A DNA stretch of 64,000 bases from Arcobacter arenosus (GCF_005771535.1 NZ_VANU01000005.1:280950-344949); one strand, 5' to 3'; positions 41,578 through 50,766 are shown, numbered from the stretch's first letter. Notes: generated by a model not told the origin, from the sequence alone. A program made the numbers and translations.

Positions 41578-42066
41578 TTAAGCAGCCTCTTCTTCTTTTT
41601 TAATTCTAAGAGCATCAAGCCCAATTGTAAAGTTTCTAACTGGTCCCATCCATACAGATGCAAGCATTCCAAGAAGCTCTTCTCTAGATGGTAATTTAGC
41701 AAATGCCATAACTGTATTAAGATCAGCGATTTCACCTTCGATGATACCTGATTTAATTTCAAATTTATCTTTGTTAGCAGATGCGAATTTATCAGCAACT
41801 TTACAAGCAGAGATTTGATCTTCAGACCATAAGAAAATGTTATTACCAGATAACTCAACGTCACCTAATTCAGCGTTTTTAACAGCAACAGTAACTAATG
41901 AATTTTTAGCAACTTGTACTTTAACACCATTTTCTTTAGCATCTTTTCTTAAACTTTCAAGTTCTTTGTGTGAAACACCGTTATATCCACATACTACTAC
42001 AGCTTGTGAACCTTTGAACTCAGCAGATAAGAAATCAATTACTTCAGCTTTTTGTTGTTTAGTCAT
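41578..42066 (-). CDS. rplJ: 50S ribosomal protein L10
   Basis: The start is the ATG at 42066 (MTKQQKAEVIDFLSAEFKG) with AAAGGAG upstream; an earlier in-frame start would add nine residues without support. The 162-aa protein anchors L7/L12 dimers to the ribosome and typically represses its own operon through the leader. Conserved blocks include CGYNGVSHKELESLRKDAK and LPSREELLGMLASVW. It precedes rplL. Confidence 0.97.
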   Translation of the reverse strand: MTKQQKAEVIDFLSAEFKGSQAVVVCGYNGVSHKELESLRKDAKENGVKVQVAKNSLVTVAVKNAELGDVELSGNNIFLWSEDQISACKVADKFASANKDKFEIKSGIIEGEIADLNTVMAFAKLPSREELLGMLASVWMGPVRNFTIGLDALRIKKEEEAA

Positions 42067-42366
42067 TCTATATTCTCCTTTCAAAACATCCAACTTCGGC
42101 AGGTTTTACAAGAATCAGGAGTAGATTCTAACCCACTATCTTCAGTTTTTAGTGTAGTGCTTTGATTAACACTCAAACATGGGGATAAAATTATCCCCAC
42201 TATTGAATGCTATAAGTTAACATCTCGTAACAATCTATTTCACTTCGTTCAATATGATTGATACGCTACGCTAACTCACAATAGGCTCGCAAGTAAATCC
42301 TAGATTTACAATTGCTTCCCTAATAAAGCTAAAAAAGTAAAACTATTTACTTTTTTTGACGCTTTA
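42067..42366 (-). promoter_or_regulatory. Leader between rplA and rplJ (candidate L10 autoregulatory leader)
   Basis: The 300-base gap holds no protein gene. It is less AT-rich than the surroundings in its middle (42221-42320) and contains several short complementary stretches. L10 leaders in bacteria bind the L10-L12 complex, so this is the expected position for one; no consensus kink-turn was verified by eye. Confidence 0.4.
42331..42356 (-). terminator. Hairpin after rplA
   Basis: AAAAAAGTAAA (42331-42341) and TTTACTTTTTT (42346-42356) form an 11-bp stem with a 4-nt loop, close to the rplA stop (42367). On the minus strand the stem ends in a T-run, so it acts as a weak terminator or attenuator between rplA and rplJ. 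Confidence 0.6.
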
Positions 42367-43065
42367 TTATTTAATATCCATTAATTCTAATACATCAACA
42401 TTAACAGATGGTGACATTGTTAATGAAATTGCTGCATTAGTAATATATCTACCTTTAGCAGATGCTGGTTTAGCTTTGTTAATAGCTGCAACAAATGCCG
42501 CAATGTTTTCTTTTAAAGCTTCTTCTGTGAATGAAACTTTTCCAACAGCTGCTTGCATGTTACCTTTTTTATCAACTCTATATGCAACTTGACCACCTTT
42601 AGCATCATTAACTGCTTTAGTTACGTCCATAGTTACAGTACCAGTTTTAGGATTTGGCATTAAACCTTTTGGTCCTAAAATTCTACCTAATTTACCTACT
42701 AGTCCCATACAATCTGGAGTTGCGATTAAAACATCAAAGTTAATCTCTCCACCTTGTACAGTTTCAACTAAATCATCATTACCAACAATATCTGCACCAG
42801 CAGCTTTAGCTTCATCCATTTTTGCACCTTTAGCAAAAACAGCTACTCTAACAGTCTTACCAGTACCATTTGGAAGTACAACAGCACCTCTAATCATTTG
42901 GTCAGCATGTCTTGGGTCAACGTTTAAGTTTAATGCAACTTCAACAGACTCATCAAATTTTGCTGATTTTAATTCTTTTACAGTTTTACAAGCTTCTGCT
43001 AGTGAATAATTTTTATCTTCAATTTTTTCAGCTAAAGCTTTATATCTTTTTGAAACTTTTCCCAT
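42367..43065 (-). CDS. rplA: 50S ribosomal protein L1
   Basis: This 232-aa rRNA-binding protein of the L1 stalk is complete: [15 protein letters not shown] at the N-terminus, then [21 protein letters not shown], and [20 protein letters not shown] in the centre. L1 usually autoregulates the rplK-rplA messenger. It lies 74 bases after rplK in the standard order. Confidence 0.98.
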   Translation of the reverse strand: MGKVSKRYKALAEKIEDKNYSLAEACKTVKELKSAKFDESVEVALNLNVDPRHADQMIRGAVVLPNGTGKTVRVAVFAKGAKMDEAKAAGADIVGNDDLVETVQGGEINFDVLIATPDCMGLVGKLGRILGPKGLMPNPKTGTVTMDVTKAVNDAKGGQVAYRVDKKGNMQAAVGKVSFTEEALKENIAAFVAAINKAKPASAKGRYITNAAISLTMSPSVNVDVLELMDIK

Positions 43066-43139
43066 TTTTATCTCCGCAATTTATTTTTTTGTTTGCTACC
43101 GCTTTTTAAAGCCTAGTGGTCAGGCTAGATTTTAACAGA

Positions 43140-43565
43140 TTAGAATTCTGTTTCAATTCCCATTGATCTAGCAGAACCTGCAACAATTTTTGCAGCTTGC
43201 TCTTTGTCATCAGTATTTAAATCAGCAATTTTCATATCAACGATTTCCATAATCTGATCTTTAGTTAATTTTCCAACTTTGTTTTTAAGTGCATTGTCAG
43301 AACCTTTTTTAACTCCAGAAATTTTTTTAATTAAATCTGTCATTGGTGGTTGTTTTAATACAAATGTAAAACTTTTATCACTGTAATAAGAAATTTCTAC
43401 AGGAATAGAAAAACCTGCTTTATCTCTTGTTTTTTCGTTAAATGCTTTACAAAATTCCATAATGTTAATCCCTCTTTGACCTAGAGCTGGACCAACTGGT
43501 GGTGATGGGTTAGCAGCACCAGCAGGAATTTGAAGTTTAAGTATACCTTCTACTTTTTTAGCCAT
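43140..43565 (-). CDS. rplK: 50S ribosomal protein L11
   Basis: This 141-aa protein has the classic N-terminus ([20 protein letters not shown] then [19 protein letters not shown]) and C-terminal rRNA-binding domain (ending [14 protein letters not shown]). It is part of the GTPase centre. An unusual perfect inverted repeat separates it from nusG upstream. Confidence 0.98.
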   Translation of the reverse strand: MAKKVEGILKLQIPAGAANPSPPVGPALGQRGINIMEFCKAFNEKTRDKAGFSIPVEISYYSDKSFTFVLKQPPMTDLIKKISGVKKGSDNALKNKVGKLTKDQIMEIVDMKIADLNTDDKEQAAKIVAGSARSMGIETEF

Positions 43566-43600
43566 GCTATTTCCTTTTTTTAATTTTGTTGTTTAATGAT

Positions 43601-43656
43601 TTAGGCATTAGGCAAGAAAACTCTTAGGAAGCGAAGTTTTTTTGCCTAATGCCTAA
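43601..43656. repeat. Perfect 15-bp inverted repeat in the nusG-rplK gap
   Basis: TTAGGCATTAGGCAA (43601-43615) and TTGCCTAATGCCTAA (43642-43656) are exact inverse complements. The arms also contain a direct repeat TTAGGCA-TTAGGCA, and the loop has an inner AAAACT/AGTTTT pair. It could form a long hairpin in the messenger between nusG and rplK, as a leader structure, attenuator, or remnant of a small repeat element. Confidence 0.65.
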
Positions 43657-43667
43657 TAAAAGTAGTT

Positions 43668-44195
43668 TTAAACTACTCTTTCTACTTGTGTATATGTAAT
43701 CTCTACTGGAGTATTTCTTCCAAAGATTGATACATTTAGTTTTAAAATACCAGATGCCATATCAAAATCTTCTACTACACCGTTGAAGTTTGCAAATGGA
43801 CCTTCATTGATTCTAACCATTTCACCTTCATCAAATGAAATTTTTGGTTTTGCAGCAGCTCTATTTTGAACTTTGTCTAAAATTGAATCAATATCTTTTT
43901 TTGATAATGGAGTAGGTTTTTTAGATTCACCAATAAATCTTCCTACTTTTGGCATAGATTGAATTCTGTGCCATAATGCAGTATCTAAATCAATTTTTGC
44001 AAATGCGTATGCAGGATATAAAGGTCTTTCAACAATTGATTTACTACCTTTTTTTACTTCAATTAGATCTTCAGTTGGAACTAATACTTCTGAGATTCTT
44101 TCATCAGCCATTTCATCAGCTAATCTTTCTAATGCTCTTTTTACTGCTAATTCACTACCTGAGTGTGTTTGAATCGCATACCATTGATGTGCCAT
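43668..44195 (-). CDS. nusG: Transcription antitermination factor NusG
   Basis: This 175-aa protein has an N-terminal NGN domain (MAHQWYAIQTHSGSELAVKR, then LYPAYAFAKIDL and SMPKVGRFIGESKKP) and a C-terminal KOW domain (FDEGEMVRINEGPFANFNG). It binds RNA polymerase beta' and couples transcription with Rho or the ribosome. It is 9 bases after secE. Confidence 0.97.
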   Translation of the reverse strand: MAHQWYAIQTHSGSELAVKRALERLADEMADERISEVLVPTEDLIEVKKGSKSIVERPLYPAYAFAKIDLDTALWHRIQSMPKVGRFIGESKKPTPLSKKDIDSILDKVQNRAAAKPKISFDEGEMVRINEGPFANFNGVVEDFDMASGILKLNVSIFGRNTPVEITYTQVERVV

Positions 44196-44204
44196 TTATT
44201 ATCC

Positions 44205-44387
44205 TTAGTTTATTACAGCTGATAAGCTTAGAGACATGATTGCATCAATTAATGCTAAAAATAATGATATTACTGTTACAACTACAAATACCGAAAGGTA
44301 TGCAGATCTAATTTGTTCTTTAATAGGGAAAATTACTTTAAAAAGTTCTTCTTTAGCATTTTTATAATATGTTTTAAATTTGTTCAC
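44205..44387 (-). CDS. secE: SecE, small subunit of the Sec translocon
   Basis: I choose the GTG at 44387, with TGGAG six bases upstream; a TTG four codons earlier overlaps that ribosome site. The 60-aa protein has the amphipathic helix and SecE motif (KEELFKVIFPIKEQIRSAY) followed by one transmembrane helix (VFVVVTVISLFLALIDAIM). The single-TM short form is usual outside enterobacteria. Confidence 0.92.
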   Translation of the reverse strand: MNKFKTYYKNAKEELFKVIFPIKEQIRSAYLSVFVVVTVISLFLALIDAIMSLSLSAVIN

Positions 44388-44399
44388 AATCGACTCCAA

Positions 44400-44607
44400 A
44401 AATTTCTAAGCTCATAAATTCTTTTAAAAAAAGTCTTAACTACTTTTAAAAAAATTTAGTGATTTATTTATAGGTTAAATACCTACAACATACAGACAAG
44501 GAAACTCAATTTCCAACTAGGACACGAATATTATCTAAATAAAGCTTTAAATAAGCTTAGTTAAGATGTTTTTAATTTAAATTATAATAGATGATTTTTT
44601 TGAAAAG
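44400..44607. other. Gap between secE and tRNA-Trp without a gene
   Basis: No open gene is seen. Two small hairpins on the minus strand (TAGG-TATTTAA-CCTA around 44472-44484 and GGAAA-TTGAG-TTTCC around 44500-44514) and a -10-like TAATAT suggest the secE-nusG promoter and leader. Confidence 0.4.
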
Positions 44608-44683
44608 TGGCAGGCCAGACAGGACTCGAACCCGTAACCATCGGATTTGGAATCCGGCGCTCTACCATTGGAGCTACTGACCT
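44608..44683 (-). tRNA. tRNA-Trp (anticodon CCA)
   Basis: The 76-nt cloverleaf is complete with encoded CCA. The acceptor AGGTCAG pairs with CTGGCCT (one G-T pair), discriminator G, the anticodon arm CCGGATTCCAAATCCGG-like centre gives CCA, and the T loop is TTCGAGT. It lies between rpmG and secE, the standard Campylobacterota location. Confidence 0.97.
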
Positions 44684-44715
44684 ATTAGTAAGAACCATAA
44701 AGGTTAAGTAAAGTC

Positions 44716-44886
44716 TTACGACTTTAACTTAACTTCTTTATGAGTTGTGTGTTTTTTTAATCTTGGGCTATATTTTTTAATAGCCATTTTTTCTGTATAA
44801 GTTTTTGGATTTTTGTAAGTAGTATAGTTAATATCACCACACTCTTCACATTTTAATCCAATTTTAATGCTTACTCCGTTACCCAT
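44716..44886 (-). CDS. rpmG: 50S ribosomal protein L33
   Basis: This 56-aa protein, too small for many gene callers, reads [20 protein letters not shown] and later [20 protein letters not shown]. The N-terminal CEEC is the only cysteine pair; the C-terminal pair of the zinc-ribbon form is absent (ending [12 protein letters not shown]), so it is a zinc-independent C- type or half-site variant. It starts 9 bases after tuf. Confidence 0.95.
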   Translation of the reverse strand: MGNGVSIKIGLKCEECGDINYTTYKNPKTYTEKMAIKKYSPRLKKHTTHKEVKLKS

Positions 44887-44895
44887 AAGTAATCC

Positions 44896-46104
44896 TTATT
44901 CAAGTACTTCAGCAACAACTCCAGCACCTACAGTTCTACCACCTTCTCTAATAGCGAACTTAGTTCCCTTTTCTAGAGCAATTGGAGCAACTAATGAAAC
45001 TGTCATTTCTACGTTATCACCTGGCATAACCATTTCAGTACCTTCTGGTAACTCACAAGAACCAGTAACGTCTGTTGTTCTTACATAGAACTGTGGTCTA
45101 TATCCTGAGAAGAATGGAGTGTGTCTACCACCTTCCTCTTTAGAAAGGATATAAACTTCCGCTCTAAATTTAGTGTGTGGAGTAATTGAACCTGGCTTAA
45201 TAAGAACTTGTCCTCTTTGAACTTCTTCTTTTTTAATACCTCTTAAAAGGATACCAGCGTTATCACCAGCTTGACCTTCGTCCATCTCTTTTCTAAACAT
45301 TTCGATACCAGTAACAGTAGTTTTCATAGTATCTTTGAAACCAACGATTTCAATCTCTTCGTTTAGTTTAATTGTTCCTTTTTCAATTCTACCAGTAACA
45401 ACAGTACCTCTACCTTGGATAGTAAATACGTCTTCTACAGGCATTAAGAATGCTTGGTCAGCATCTCTTTCTGGAGTAGGAATATAAGCATCAACTTCAT
45501 CCATAAGTTTATAGATTTTTTCAGACCATTCACCAGCTGTACCACCTTTAGCTTCTTCTAAAGCTTGGAAAGCAGAACCAGCAATAATTGGAGTATCATC
45601 ACCTGGGAAATCATATTCAGAAAGTAATTCTCTTACTTCCATTTCAACTAACTCTAACATCTCTTCTTTATCTTCATCATCAAGTTGATCTTCTTTATTT
45701 AAGAATACAACGATGTATGGTACACCAACTTGTTTAGATAATAGAATGTGCTCTCTAGTTTGAGCCATTGGTCCATCAGTAGAAGCGATAACTAAGATAG
45801 CTCCATCCATTTGAGCAGCACCAGTAATCATGTTTTTAACATAATCGGCGTGACCTGGACAGTCTACGTGTGCGTAGTGTCTAGTTTCAGTTTCATACTC
45901 AACGTGAGAAGTAGCAATAGTAATCCCTCTTTCTCTTTCTTCTGGAGCGTTATCAATTTGATCATAGTCCATAGTAGCTTGACCATTTTTAAGTCCTAAA
46001 ACCATAGTAATAGCAGCTGTTAAAGTAGTTTTACCGTGGTCAACGTGACCAATAGTACCAATATTTACGTGCGGTTTCGTTCGCTCGAATTTTTCTTTTG
46101 CCAT
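44896..46104 (-). CDS. tuf: Translation elongation factor Tu
   Basis: This 402-aa GTPase has the G1 loop [10 protein letters not shown], the [12 protein letters not shown] switch II, the NKED specificity motif, and the C-terminal [20 protein letters not shown]. It delivers aminoacyl-tRNA to the ribosome. It is the single copy in this window and follows a tRNA cluster on the same strand. Confidence 0.98.
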   Translation of the reverse strand: MAKEKFERTKPHVNIGTIGHVDHGKTTLTAAITMVLGLKNGQATMDYDQIDNAPEERERGITIATSHVEYETETRHYAHVDCPGHADYVKNMITGAAQMDGAILVIASTDGPMAQTREHILLSKQVGVPYIVVFLNKEDQLDDEDKEEMLELVEMEVRELLSEYDFPGDDTPIIAGSAFQALEEAKGGTAGEWSEKIYKLMDEVDAYIPTPERDADQAFLMPVEDVFTIQGRGTVVTGRIEKGTIKLNEEIEIVGFKDTMKTTVTGIEMFRKEMDEGQAGDNAGILLRGIKKEEVQRGQVLIKPGSITPHTKFRAEVYILSKEEGGRHTPFFSGYRPQFYVRTTDVTGSCELPEGTEMVMPGDNVEMTVSLVAPIALEKGTKFAIREGGRTVGAGVVAEVLE

Positions 46105-46134
46105 AAAATTCCCCTTAAAAAATTTTGGTTAATA

Positions 46135-46176
46135 GCCCTCTGAGTAGATAAGCCCGATGGCTTCTCTATTCAGAGG
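46135..46176 (-). promoter_or_regulatory. Strong hairpin in the tuf leader
   Basis: CCCTCTGA...TCAGAGGG with inner TAGA/TCTA and AGCC/GGCT pairs forms a nearly continuous stem (46135-46176) about 30 bases upstream of the tuf ATG. It is by far the most GC-rich structure in the gap. A processing site or leader control element for tuf is likely. Confidence 0.55.
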
Positions 46177-46289
46177 GGATTTATTTTAATTTAATTTGTA
46201 CAAAAAAGTACTTAACTTTTTTGTGGATGGTATTTTACTTAAAAAATACTAAAAAAAACTTTAATGGGAGATTATTTGTATAAAATAAG

Positions 46290-46314
46290 GAGTTATAAGT
46301 ATGCGTTATAACTC
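46290..46314. repeat. Hairpin between tRNA-Gly and tuf
   Basis: GAGTTATAA (46290-46298) and TTATAACTC (46306-46314) form a perfect 9-bp stem with a 7-nt loop. The rest of the gap (46105-46339) holds no gene. Confidence 0.45.
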
Positions 46315-46339
46315 AGCTCCCAGTAATCAATAAATCAAA

Positions 46340-46416
46340 TGGAGCGGGAGACGAGACTCGAACTCGCGACAATCTGCTTGGAAGGCAGAGGCTCTAGCCA
46401 ACTGAGCTACTCCCGC
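46340..46416 (-). tRNA. tRNA-Gly (anticodon TCC)
   Basis: 77 nt with encoded CCA. Acceptor GCGGGAG pairs fully with CTCCCGC; the anticodon loop in CTGCC-TTCCAAG-CAG reads TCC; T loop TTCGAGT. Confidence 0.97.
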
Positions 46417-46425
46417 AACATTTAG

Positions 46426-46510
46426 TGGTGGTGAGAGAAGGATTTGAACCTTCGAAGCCATAGGCGGGAGATTTACAGTCTCCTGGATTTGACCACTCTC
46501 CAACCTCACC
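46426..46510 (-). tRNA. tRNA-Tyr (anticodon GTA)
   Basis: 85 nt with encoded CCA and the long variable arm expected for tRNA-Tyr (CCCGCCTATGGCTTC region). The anticodon in GAGACTGTAAATCTC reads GTA; acceptor GGTGAGG pairs with TCTCACC with one G-T pair. Confidence 0.97.
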
Positions 46511-46572
46511 GTTGAAAAATTATTGTTCTGGTCAAGCGCTGGTCTTAAGACTTACGCACGACAATAAAAAAA

Positions 46573-46649
46573 TGGAGCTGGTGAAGGGAGTCGAACCCCC
46601 GACCTGCTGATTACAAATCAGCTGCTCTAGCCAACTGAGCTACACCAGC
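46573..46649 (-). tRNA. tRNA-Thr (anticodon TGT)
   Basis: 77 nt with encoded CCA. Acceptor GCTGGTG pairs with CACCAGC; anticodon arm CTGAT-TTGTAAT-CAG gives TGT; discriminator T. Confidence 0.97.
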
Positions 46650-46685
46650 GTCCAAGATTTAAAAAACTTTTTGCAAAACAAAAAG

Positions 46686-46761
46686 TGGTGGCGCGGGGCA
46701 GAATCGAACTGCCGACACAAGGATTTTCAGTCCTTTGCTCTACCGACTGAGCTACCGAGCC
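46686..46761 (-). tRNA. tRNA-Phe (anticodon GAA)
   Basis: 76 nt with encoded CCA. Anticodon arm AGGACTGAAAATCCT gives GAA; T arm GGCAG-TTCGATT-CTGCC is perfect. The acceptor is GGCTCGG against CCGCGCC, which leaves a T-C mismatch at position 4-69; CCGAGCC would pair fully. The rest is canonical. Confidence 0.93.
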
Positions 46762-46818
46762 AAGTGATTTAAGTAAGCGTCCTACTTAAATTGGAGTGAA
46801 ATTATATACAGAACATTA

Positions 46819-47979
46819 TTAATTTAAGCTTAAATTGAAAACAAAATGTTTAAATTCTTTTCCCCTTTGTTTGTAAGAACTAAATTGATCTAATGATGCA
46901 GCTGCAGGAGATAGTATTGCAAGTGCCTTTTTATCGTGCTTTTTGTCAATTTCAGACACGGCATTTTTTAGTATTTTACATCTATTAAATTTTAAAGAAA
47001 ATTTTTCACAAAAAGAATTTATTCGTTCAATATTACTTCCAATAGCAAATATTTCCACATCAAGATCTTTTAAATATTCAAACAAAGGTGATAAATTTGC
47101 ACCTTTATCATCTCCACCTAATATTAAAAAAATCTTTTTTTCTCTATAAGATGATAGTGCTTTTATAGTTGCATCTACATTTGTAGCTTTAGAATCATCA
47201 ATCCATAGCCTATTCTCTTTATCAAAAAACTCTTCTACTTTATGTTCATCAATTTCAAATGAATTGATTTTTTCATAGTCAAGTTCATCAAATATGATAT
47301 TTTTTGCTGCCATTGATAATAATGCATCTAATAAAAAAGGTTCTTTAAATTTTATTTTCTCTTTTTCTATATTAAAATATTCACATAAATCATCACTATC
47401 TTTATATGTAATTTTCATCGCACTAGTTGGGTAATCTTTAAATTCTTCAGGAATTATTGCTATTTCCCCTTCAAGCATCATATCTAATGGTTTTAATTTT
47501 GCGTTTTTGTATTCTTCAAAACTTCCATGCCAAGATATATGGTCTTCAGAAATTGGTAATAATAAATATAAAGATGGTTTAGCTTTTTTTGTATAGTGAA
47601 AAGTAAAAGAAGATGTTTCTAAAATCCATATAGGGACATTTTTATCAAGCTTGGAGATAGGTGTTCCAATATTTCCTCCACAAAGACTTCCTTTATCTTC
47701 TAAAAGATGTTGACACATTTGTGTAGTTGTTGTTTTACCATTTGTACCACTTATCCAAATTGAAAAGGGCATCTCATCGGCAAATAAGTCATAATCACTT
47801 TGCACATTCTTAGAATTTTTTACCATGTCAGTATATGGAGGTATTCCAGGACTTACAACGGTTATTTCATCTGATTGTTTATTATATGTATCAAAGTCAC
47901 TATCATCATATAGTACAACATCTTCAAACTCTTCTTTAATTGCTTGGGCAGTTAATCCTTTTCCTAAAACTCTTATCAT
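46819..47979 (-). CDS. murD: MurD, UDP-N-acetylmuramoyl-L-alanine:D-glutamate ligase
   Basis: This 386-aa cytoplasmic ligase adds D-glutamate to the muropeptide precursor. The ATP-binding motif SGTNGKTTTTQM is near residues 93-104, the metal/substrate motifs ISEDHISWHGSFEEY and DEHKVEEFFDKENRLWIDDSKATN follow, and LSPAAASLDQFSSYKQRGKEF is near the C-terminus. It is shorter than the E. coli enzyme (438 aa), with a reduced N-terminal domain, as usual in Campylobacterota. It lies 4 bases after mraY. Confidence 0.95.
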   Translation of the reverse strand: MIRVLGKGLTAQAIKEEFEDVVLYDDSDFDTYNKQSDEITVVSPGIPPYTDMVKNSKNVQSDYDLFADEMPFSIWISGTNGKTTTTQMCQHLLEDKGSLCGGNIGTPISKLDKNVPIWILETSSFTFHYTKKAKPSLYLLLPISEDHISWHGSFEEYKNAKLKPLDMMLEGEIAIIPEEFKDYPTSAMKITYKDSDDLCEYFNIEKEKIKFKEPFLLDALLSMAAKNIIFDELDYEKINSFEIDEHKVEEFFDKENRLWIDDSKATNVDATIKALSSYREKKIFLILGGDDKGANLSPLFEYLKDLDVEIFAIGSNIERINSFCEKFSLKFNRCKILKNAVSEIDKKHDKKALAILSPAAASLDQFSSYKQRGKEFKHFVFNLSLN

Positions 47980-47983
47980 ATTA

Positions 47984-49045
47984 TTACCGTATCTTTAAAC
48001 TTAATAATGCAACTAAATTTGCCATAAAAGAAATTATCCAAAACCTTACAATGATTTTGTTTTCTTTCCAACCCTTCTCTTCAAAATGGTGATGTATAGG
48101 AGCCATTAAAAAGACCCTTTTTTTTCTAAGCTTATAAGAGCCAACTTGTAATATAACTGATACTGTTTCTATTACAAAAATTAAACCTATTAAAACCAAT
48201 AATATTTCTGATTTTGCAACAATTGCCATAAATCCCATAAATGCTCCAATTGGTAAAGAACCACTATCTCCCATAAATACTTGTGCAGGATGACAGTTAT
48301 ACCAAAGAAATGCTATTAAAGAACCAATTAGGGCAATACCAACAATGGTTAATTCCCCAGATGTTTTTATATTTGGTAATAAAAGATAAGATGAAAAAAT
48401 TGCATGTCCTGAAACATAAACAATTCCTGACAAGGTAACAAAAGCCATTATAGAAGGAACTGTAGCAAGTCCATCAAGACCATCGGTTAAGTTTACTGCA
48501 TTTGATGCAGCTACCATTACTAATATCCAAAAGGTTATAGCAAAATAACCCATATCAAATAGTGGAAATTTATAAAATGGTGTATATAAAGTTGTTGTAT
48601 GATTAAAATAAAACAATATAAACGAAACAGCAAAGGCAAATAAAACTTGATAAACTAACTTAGCCCTTGCACTTAAACCTGCACTATTTTTATTTTTTGC
48701 AATTTTTGAATAATCATCTCTAAAACCTATATAAGAAAAGAATAATAGGGTTAATATCCCGGCAATTGCATAAAAGTTATCCAATTTAATTGTTAATAAA
48801 GAAGAAATAATAGTTGATACTATAAAAATCACTCCACCCATAGTTGGTGTTCCCATTTTATCTTTGTGAGAATCAGGAGCATATTCATAAATTGGTTGTG
48901 AAGCTTTTTTTGACCTAGCCCATCTTACAAATTTTGGTAAAAGATACATTGTTAAAATAAAAGAGATAAAAAAAGCAATACCAGCTCTTACTGATATATA
49001 TTGAAAGATATTTATATTAAATTGTTCATAAAGCCAATAAAACAA
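47984..49045 (-). CDS. mraY: MraY, phospho-N-acetylmuramoyl-pentapeptide transferase
   Basis: This 353-aa membrane enzyme makes lipid I. It has about ten transmembrane helices and the conserved cytoplasmic motifs [47 protein letters not shown] and the histidine cluster [14 protein letters not shown]. It is first in the mraY-murD pair; the divergent gpmI promoter region with a tandem repeat lies upstream. Confidence 0.97.
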   Translation of the reverse strand: MFYWLYEQFNINIFQYISVRAGIAFFISFILTMYLLPKFVRWARSKKASQPIYEYAPDSHKDKMGTPTMGGVIFIVSTIISSLLTIKLDNFYAIAGILTLLFFSYIGFRDDYSKIAKNKNSAGLSARAKLVYQVLFAFAVSFILFYFNHTTTLYTPFYKFPLFDMGYFAITFWILVMVAASNAVNLTDGLDGLATVPSIMAFVTLSGIVYVSGHAIFSSYLLLPNIKTSGELTIVGIALIGSLIAFLWYNCHPAQVFMGDSGSLPIGAFMGFMAIVAKSEILLVLIGLIFVIETVSVILQVGSYKLRKKRVFLMAPIHHHFEEKGWKENKIIVRFWIISFMANLVALLSLKIR

Positions 49046-49114
49046 ATTTTTTCCTCAAAATAATAGAATAATTAAGATTTAACAAACTTACTTATCTTAA
49101 GAATAAAGAATTTA

Positions 49115-49235
49115 TTTTCAAGAAACATAGCAGTAAGTTTTCATAGAAACATAATCTGAAGCTTTCAGCAAATATATCTCTATGTTTTCACAGAAACATA
49201 ATCTGAAGCTTTCAGCAAATATATCTCTATGTTTT
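49115..49235. repeat. Tandem 47-bp direct repeat upstream of gpmI and mraY
   Basis: Two copies (49137-49183 and 49184-49230) differ by one base (CATAG versus CACAG). A third copy begins (GTTTT, 49231-49235) and runs straight into the gpmI -10 element. A degenerate partial copy (TTTTCAAGAAACATAG) lies at 49115-49130. Each unit holds a near-palindrome CTGAAGCTTTCAG, and the junction forms ATGTTT/AAACAT hairpins. The gap 49046-49286 has no gene. Confidence 0.9.
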
Positions 49236-49250
49236 GATATAATCGCGCAG
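49236..49250 (+). promoter_or_regulatory. gpmI promoter (-10 TATAAT)
   Basis: A perfect TATAAT lies at 49238-49243, directly after the tandem repeat, predicting a start near 49250 and a leader of about 37 nt. The -35 region falls inside the second repeat unit. Confidence 0.6.
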
Positions 49251-49286
49251 ATTATAGTACAATATATATTTTAAAAGGTTTAAACA

Positions 49287-50762
49287 ATGAGCAAAAAAAC
49301 ATTACTTGTGATAACTGATGGTATAGGTTTTAACGAGTCTTCAAACCATAATGCTTTTAAAAATGCAAACACACCAACATATGATTATTTATTTGAAAAT
49401 GTTCCATATTCTTTAATTCACACATATGGTGAACATGTGGGTTTACCAAATGGACAAATGGGAAATAGTGAAGTTGGACACATGACAATAGGAAGTGGTA
49501 GAGTACTTTATCAAGATTTGGTAAAAATTAATATAGCTATTAAAAATGATACTCTAAAAGATAATGAAGTTGTTAAATCAACAATAAAAAACTCTAATAA
49601 TATTCATTTAATAGGACTTATTAGTGATGGTGGTGTTCATTCTCATATAGATCATATTATAGCTTTAGCAAAAATTTCAAAAGTAATGGGTAAAAAAGTT
49701 TTTGTTCATATTATAACTGATGGTAGAGATGTGGCACCTAATTGTGCTACTAAATATGTACAACAAATTATTGATATTTGTGATGAAGATATAAAAATCG
49801 CTACTATTTCTGGAAGATATTATTCTATGGATAGGGATAATAGATGGGACAGAGTGGAAAAAGGTTATAATGCAATTGCCTTTGCTACACCTAAAACAAA
49901 CGATAACATTTTGGATTTAATTGAGAACTCTTATAAAGAGGAAATCTTTGATGAGTTTATAGTTCCAACTGCCTTTGAAGGATATGAAGGTTTAAGTGAA
50001 AATGATGGAGTTATTTTCTGTAATTTTAGAAGTGATAGAGCAAGGGAATTATCAACTGCAATTGCAAGTGTAGACTTTGAAGAGTTTAAAACTTTTAAAG
50101 GTGATTTAAATGTTGCAACAATGACACAATATGACAAGAATCTTCCTTTACCAATTATTTTTCCAAAAGAAACACCAAAAAATACCCTAGCTGAAGTGAT
50201 CTCAAATGCAGGTTTATCACAACTTCATACTGCTGAAACAGAAAAATATGCTCATGTTACATTTTTCTTTAATGGAGGAGTTGAAGAACCAGTATTAAAT
50301 GAGACAAGAGTTTTAATCCCAAGTCCAAAAGTTGCTACTTATGATGAAAAACCTGAAATGAGTGCTCCAGAAGTGGGAGTTGAAGTTCGAAAAGCAATGG
50401 ATAATGAAACTGATTTTATTGTAGTAAACTTTGCAAATGGTGATATGGTAGGACACACTGGTGTTTATGAAGCTGGAATTAAAGCTGTTGAGGCTGTTGA
50501 TAAAGAGTTAGGATTAATTATCCAAAAAGCAAAAGAGAAAAACTACAATTTAATTTTAACCAGTGACCATGGAAACTGTGAAATGATGAAAGATGAAAGT
50601 GGAAAAACTTTAACTAACCATACCGTTGGAGATGTATTTTGTTTTGTAATGGCAGAAAATGTTAATAAAGTAAATACAGGTAGCTTAAATAATATTGCAC
50701 CAACTGTTTTAAAACTAATGGATTTAGATATTCCTGCAGAGATGGATGAGGCTTTAGTTTAA
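49287..50762 (+). CDS. gpmI: 2,3-bisphosphoglycerate-independent phosphoglycerate mutase
   Basis: This 491-aa metalloenzyme interconverts 3- and 2-phosphoglycerate. The alkaline-phosphatase-type metal motif at the start (LLVITDGIGFNESSNHNAF), the catalytic serine in GQMGNSEVGHMTIGSGR, the DGRDVAPNCA loop and the C-terminal LTSDHGNCEMMKDE and TNHTVGDV metal ligands are all present. It lies 4 bases before the ABC ATPase gene. Confidence 0.97.
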   Translation: MSKKTLLVITDGIGFNESSNHNAFKNANTPTYDYLFENVPYSLIHTYGEHVGLPNGQMGNSEVGHMTIGSGRVLYQDLVKINIAIKNDTLKDNEVVKSTIKNSNNIHLIGLISDGGVHSHIDHIIALAKISKVMGKKVFVHIITDGRDVAPNCATKYVQQIIDICDEDIKIATISGRYYSMDRDNRWDRVEKGYNAIAFATPKTNDNILDLIENSYKEEIFDEFIVPTAFEGYEGLSENDGVIFCNFRSDRARELSTAIASVDFEEFKTFKGDLNVATMTQYDKNLPLPIIFPKETPKNTLAEVISNAGLSQLHTAETEKYAHVTFFFNGGVEEPVLNETRVLIPSPKVATYDEKPEMSAPEVGVEVRKAMDNETDFIVVNFANGDMVGHTGVYEAGIKAVEAVDKELGLIIQKAKEKNYNLILTSDHGNCEMMKDESGKTLTNHTVGDVFCFVMAENVNKVNTGSLNNIAPTVLKLMDLDIPAEMDEALV

Positions 50763-50766
50763 TTTT

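Noticed and set aside
46304..46333. A plus-strand mini-ORF (MRYNSAPSNQ) with AGGAG upstream, between tuf and tRNA-Gly
   Set aside because: It is antisense to the tuf leader and only 10 codons long, and the bases belong to a hairpin; no plus-strand gene follows.
49137..49230. CRISPR array
   Set aside because: Two 47-bp units are directly adjacent with no spacers and no cas gene nearby; it is a simple tandem repeat.
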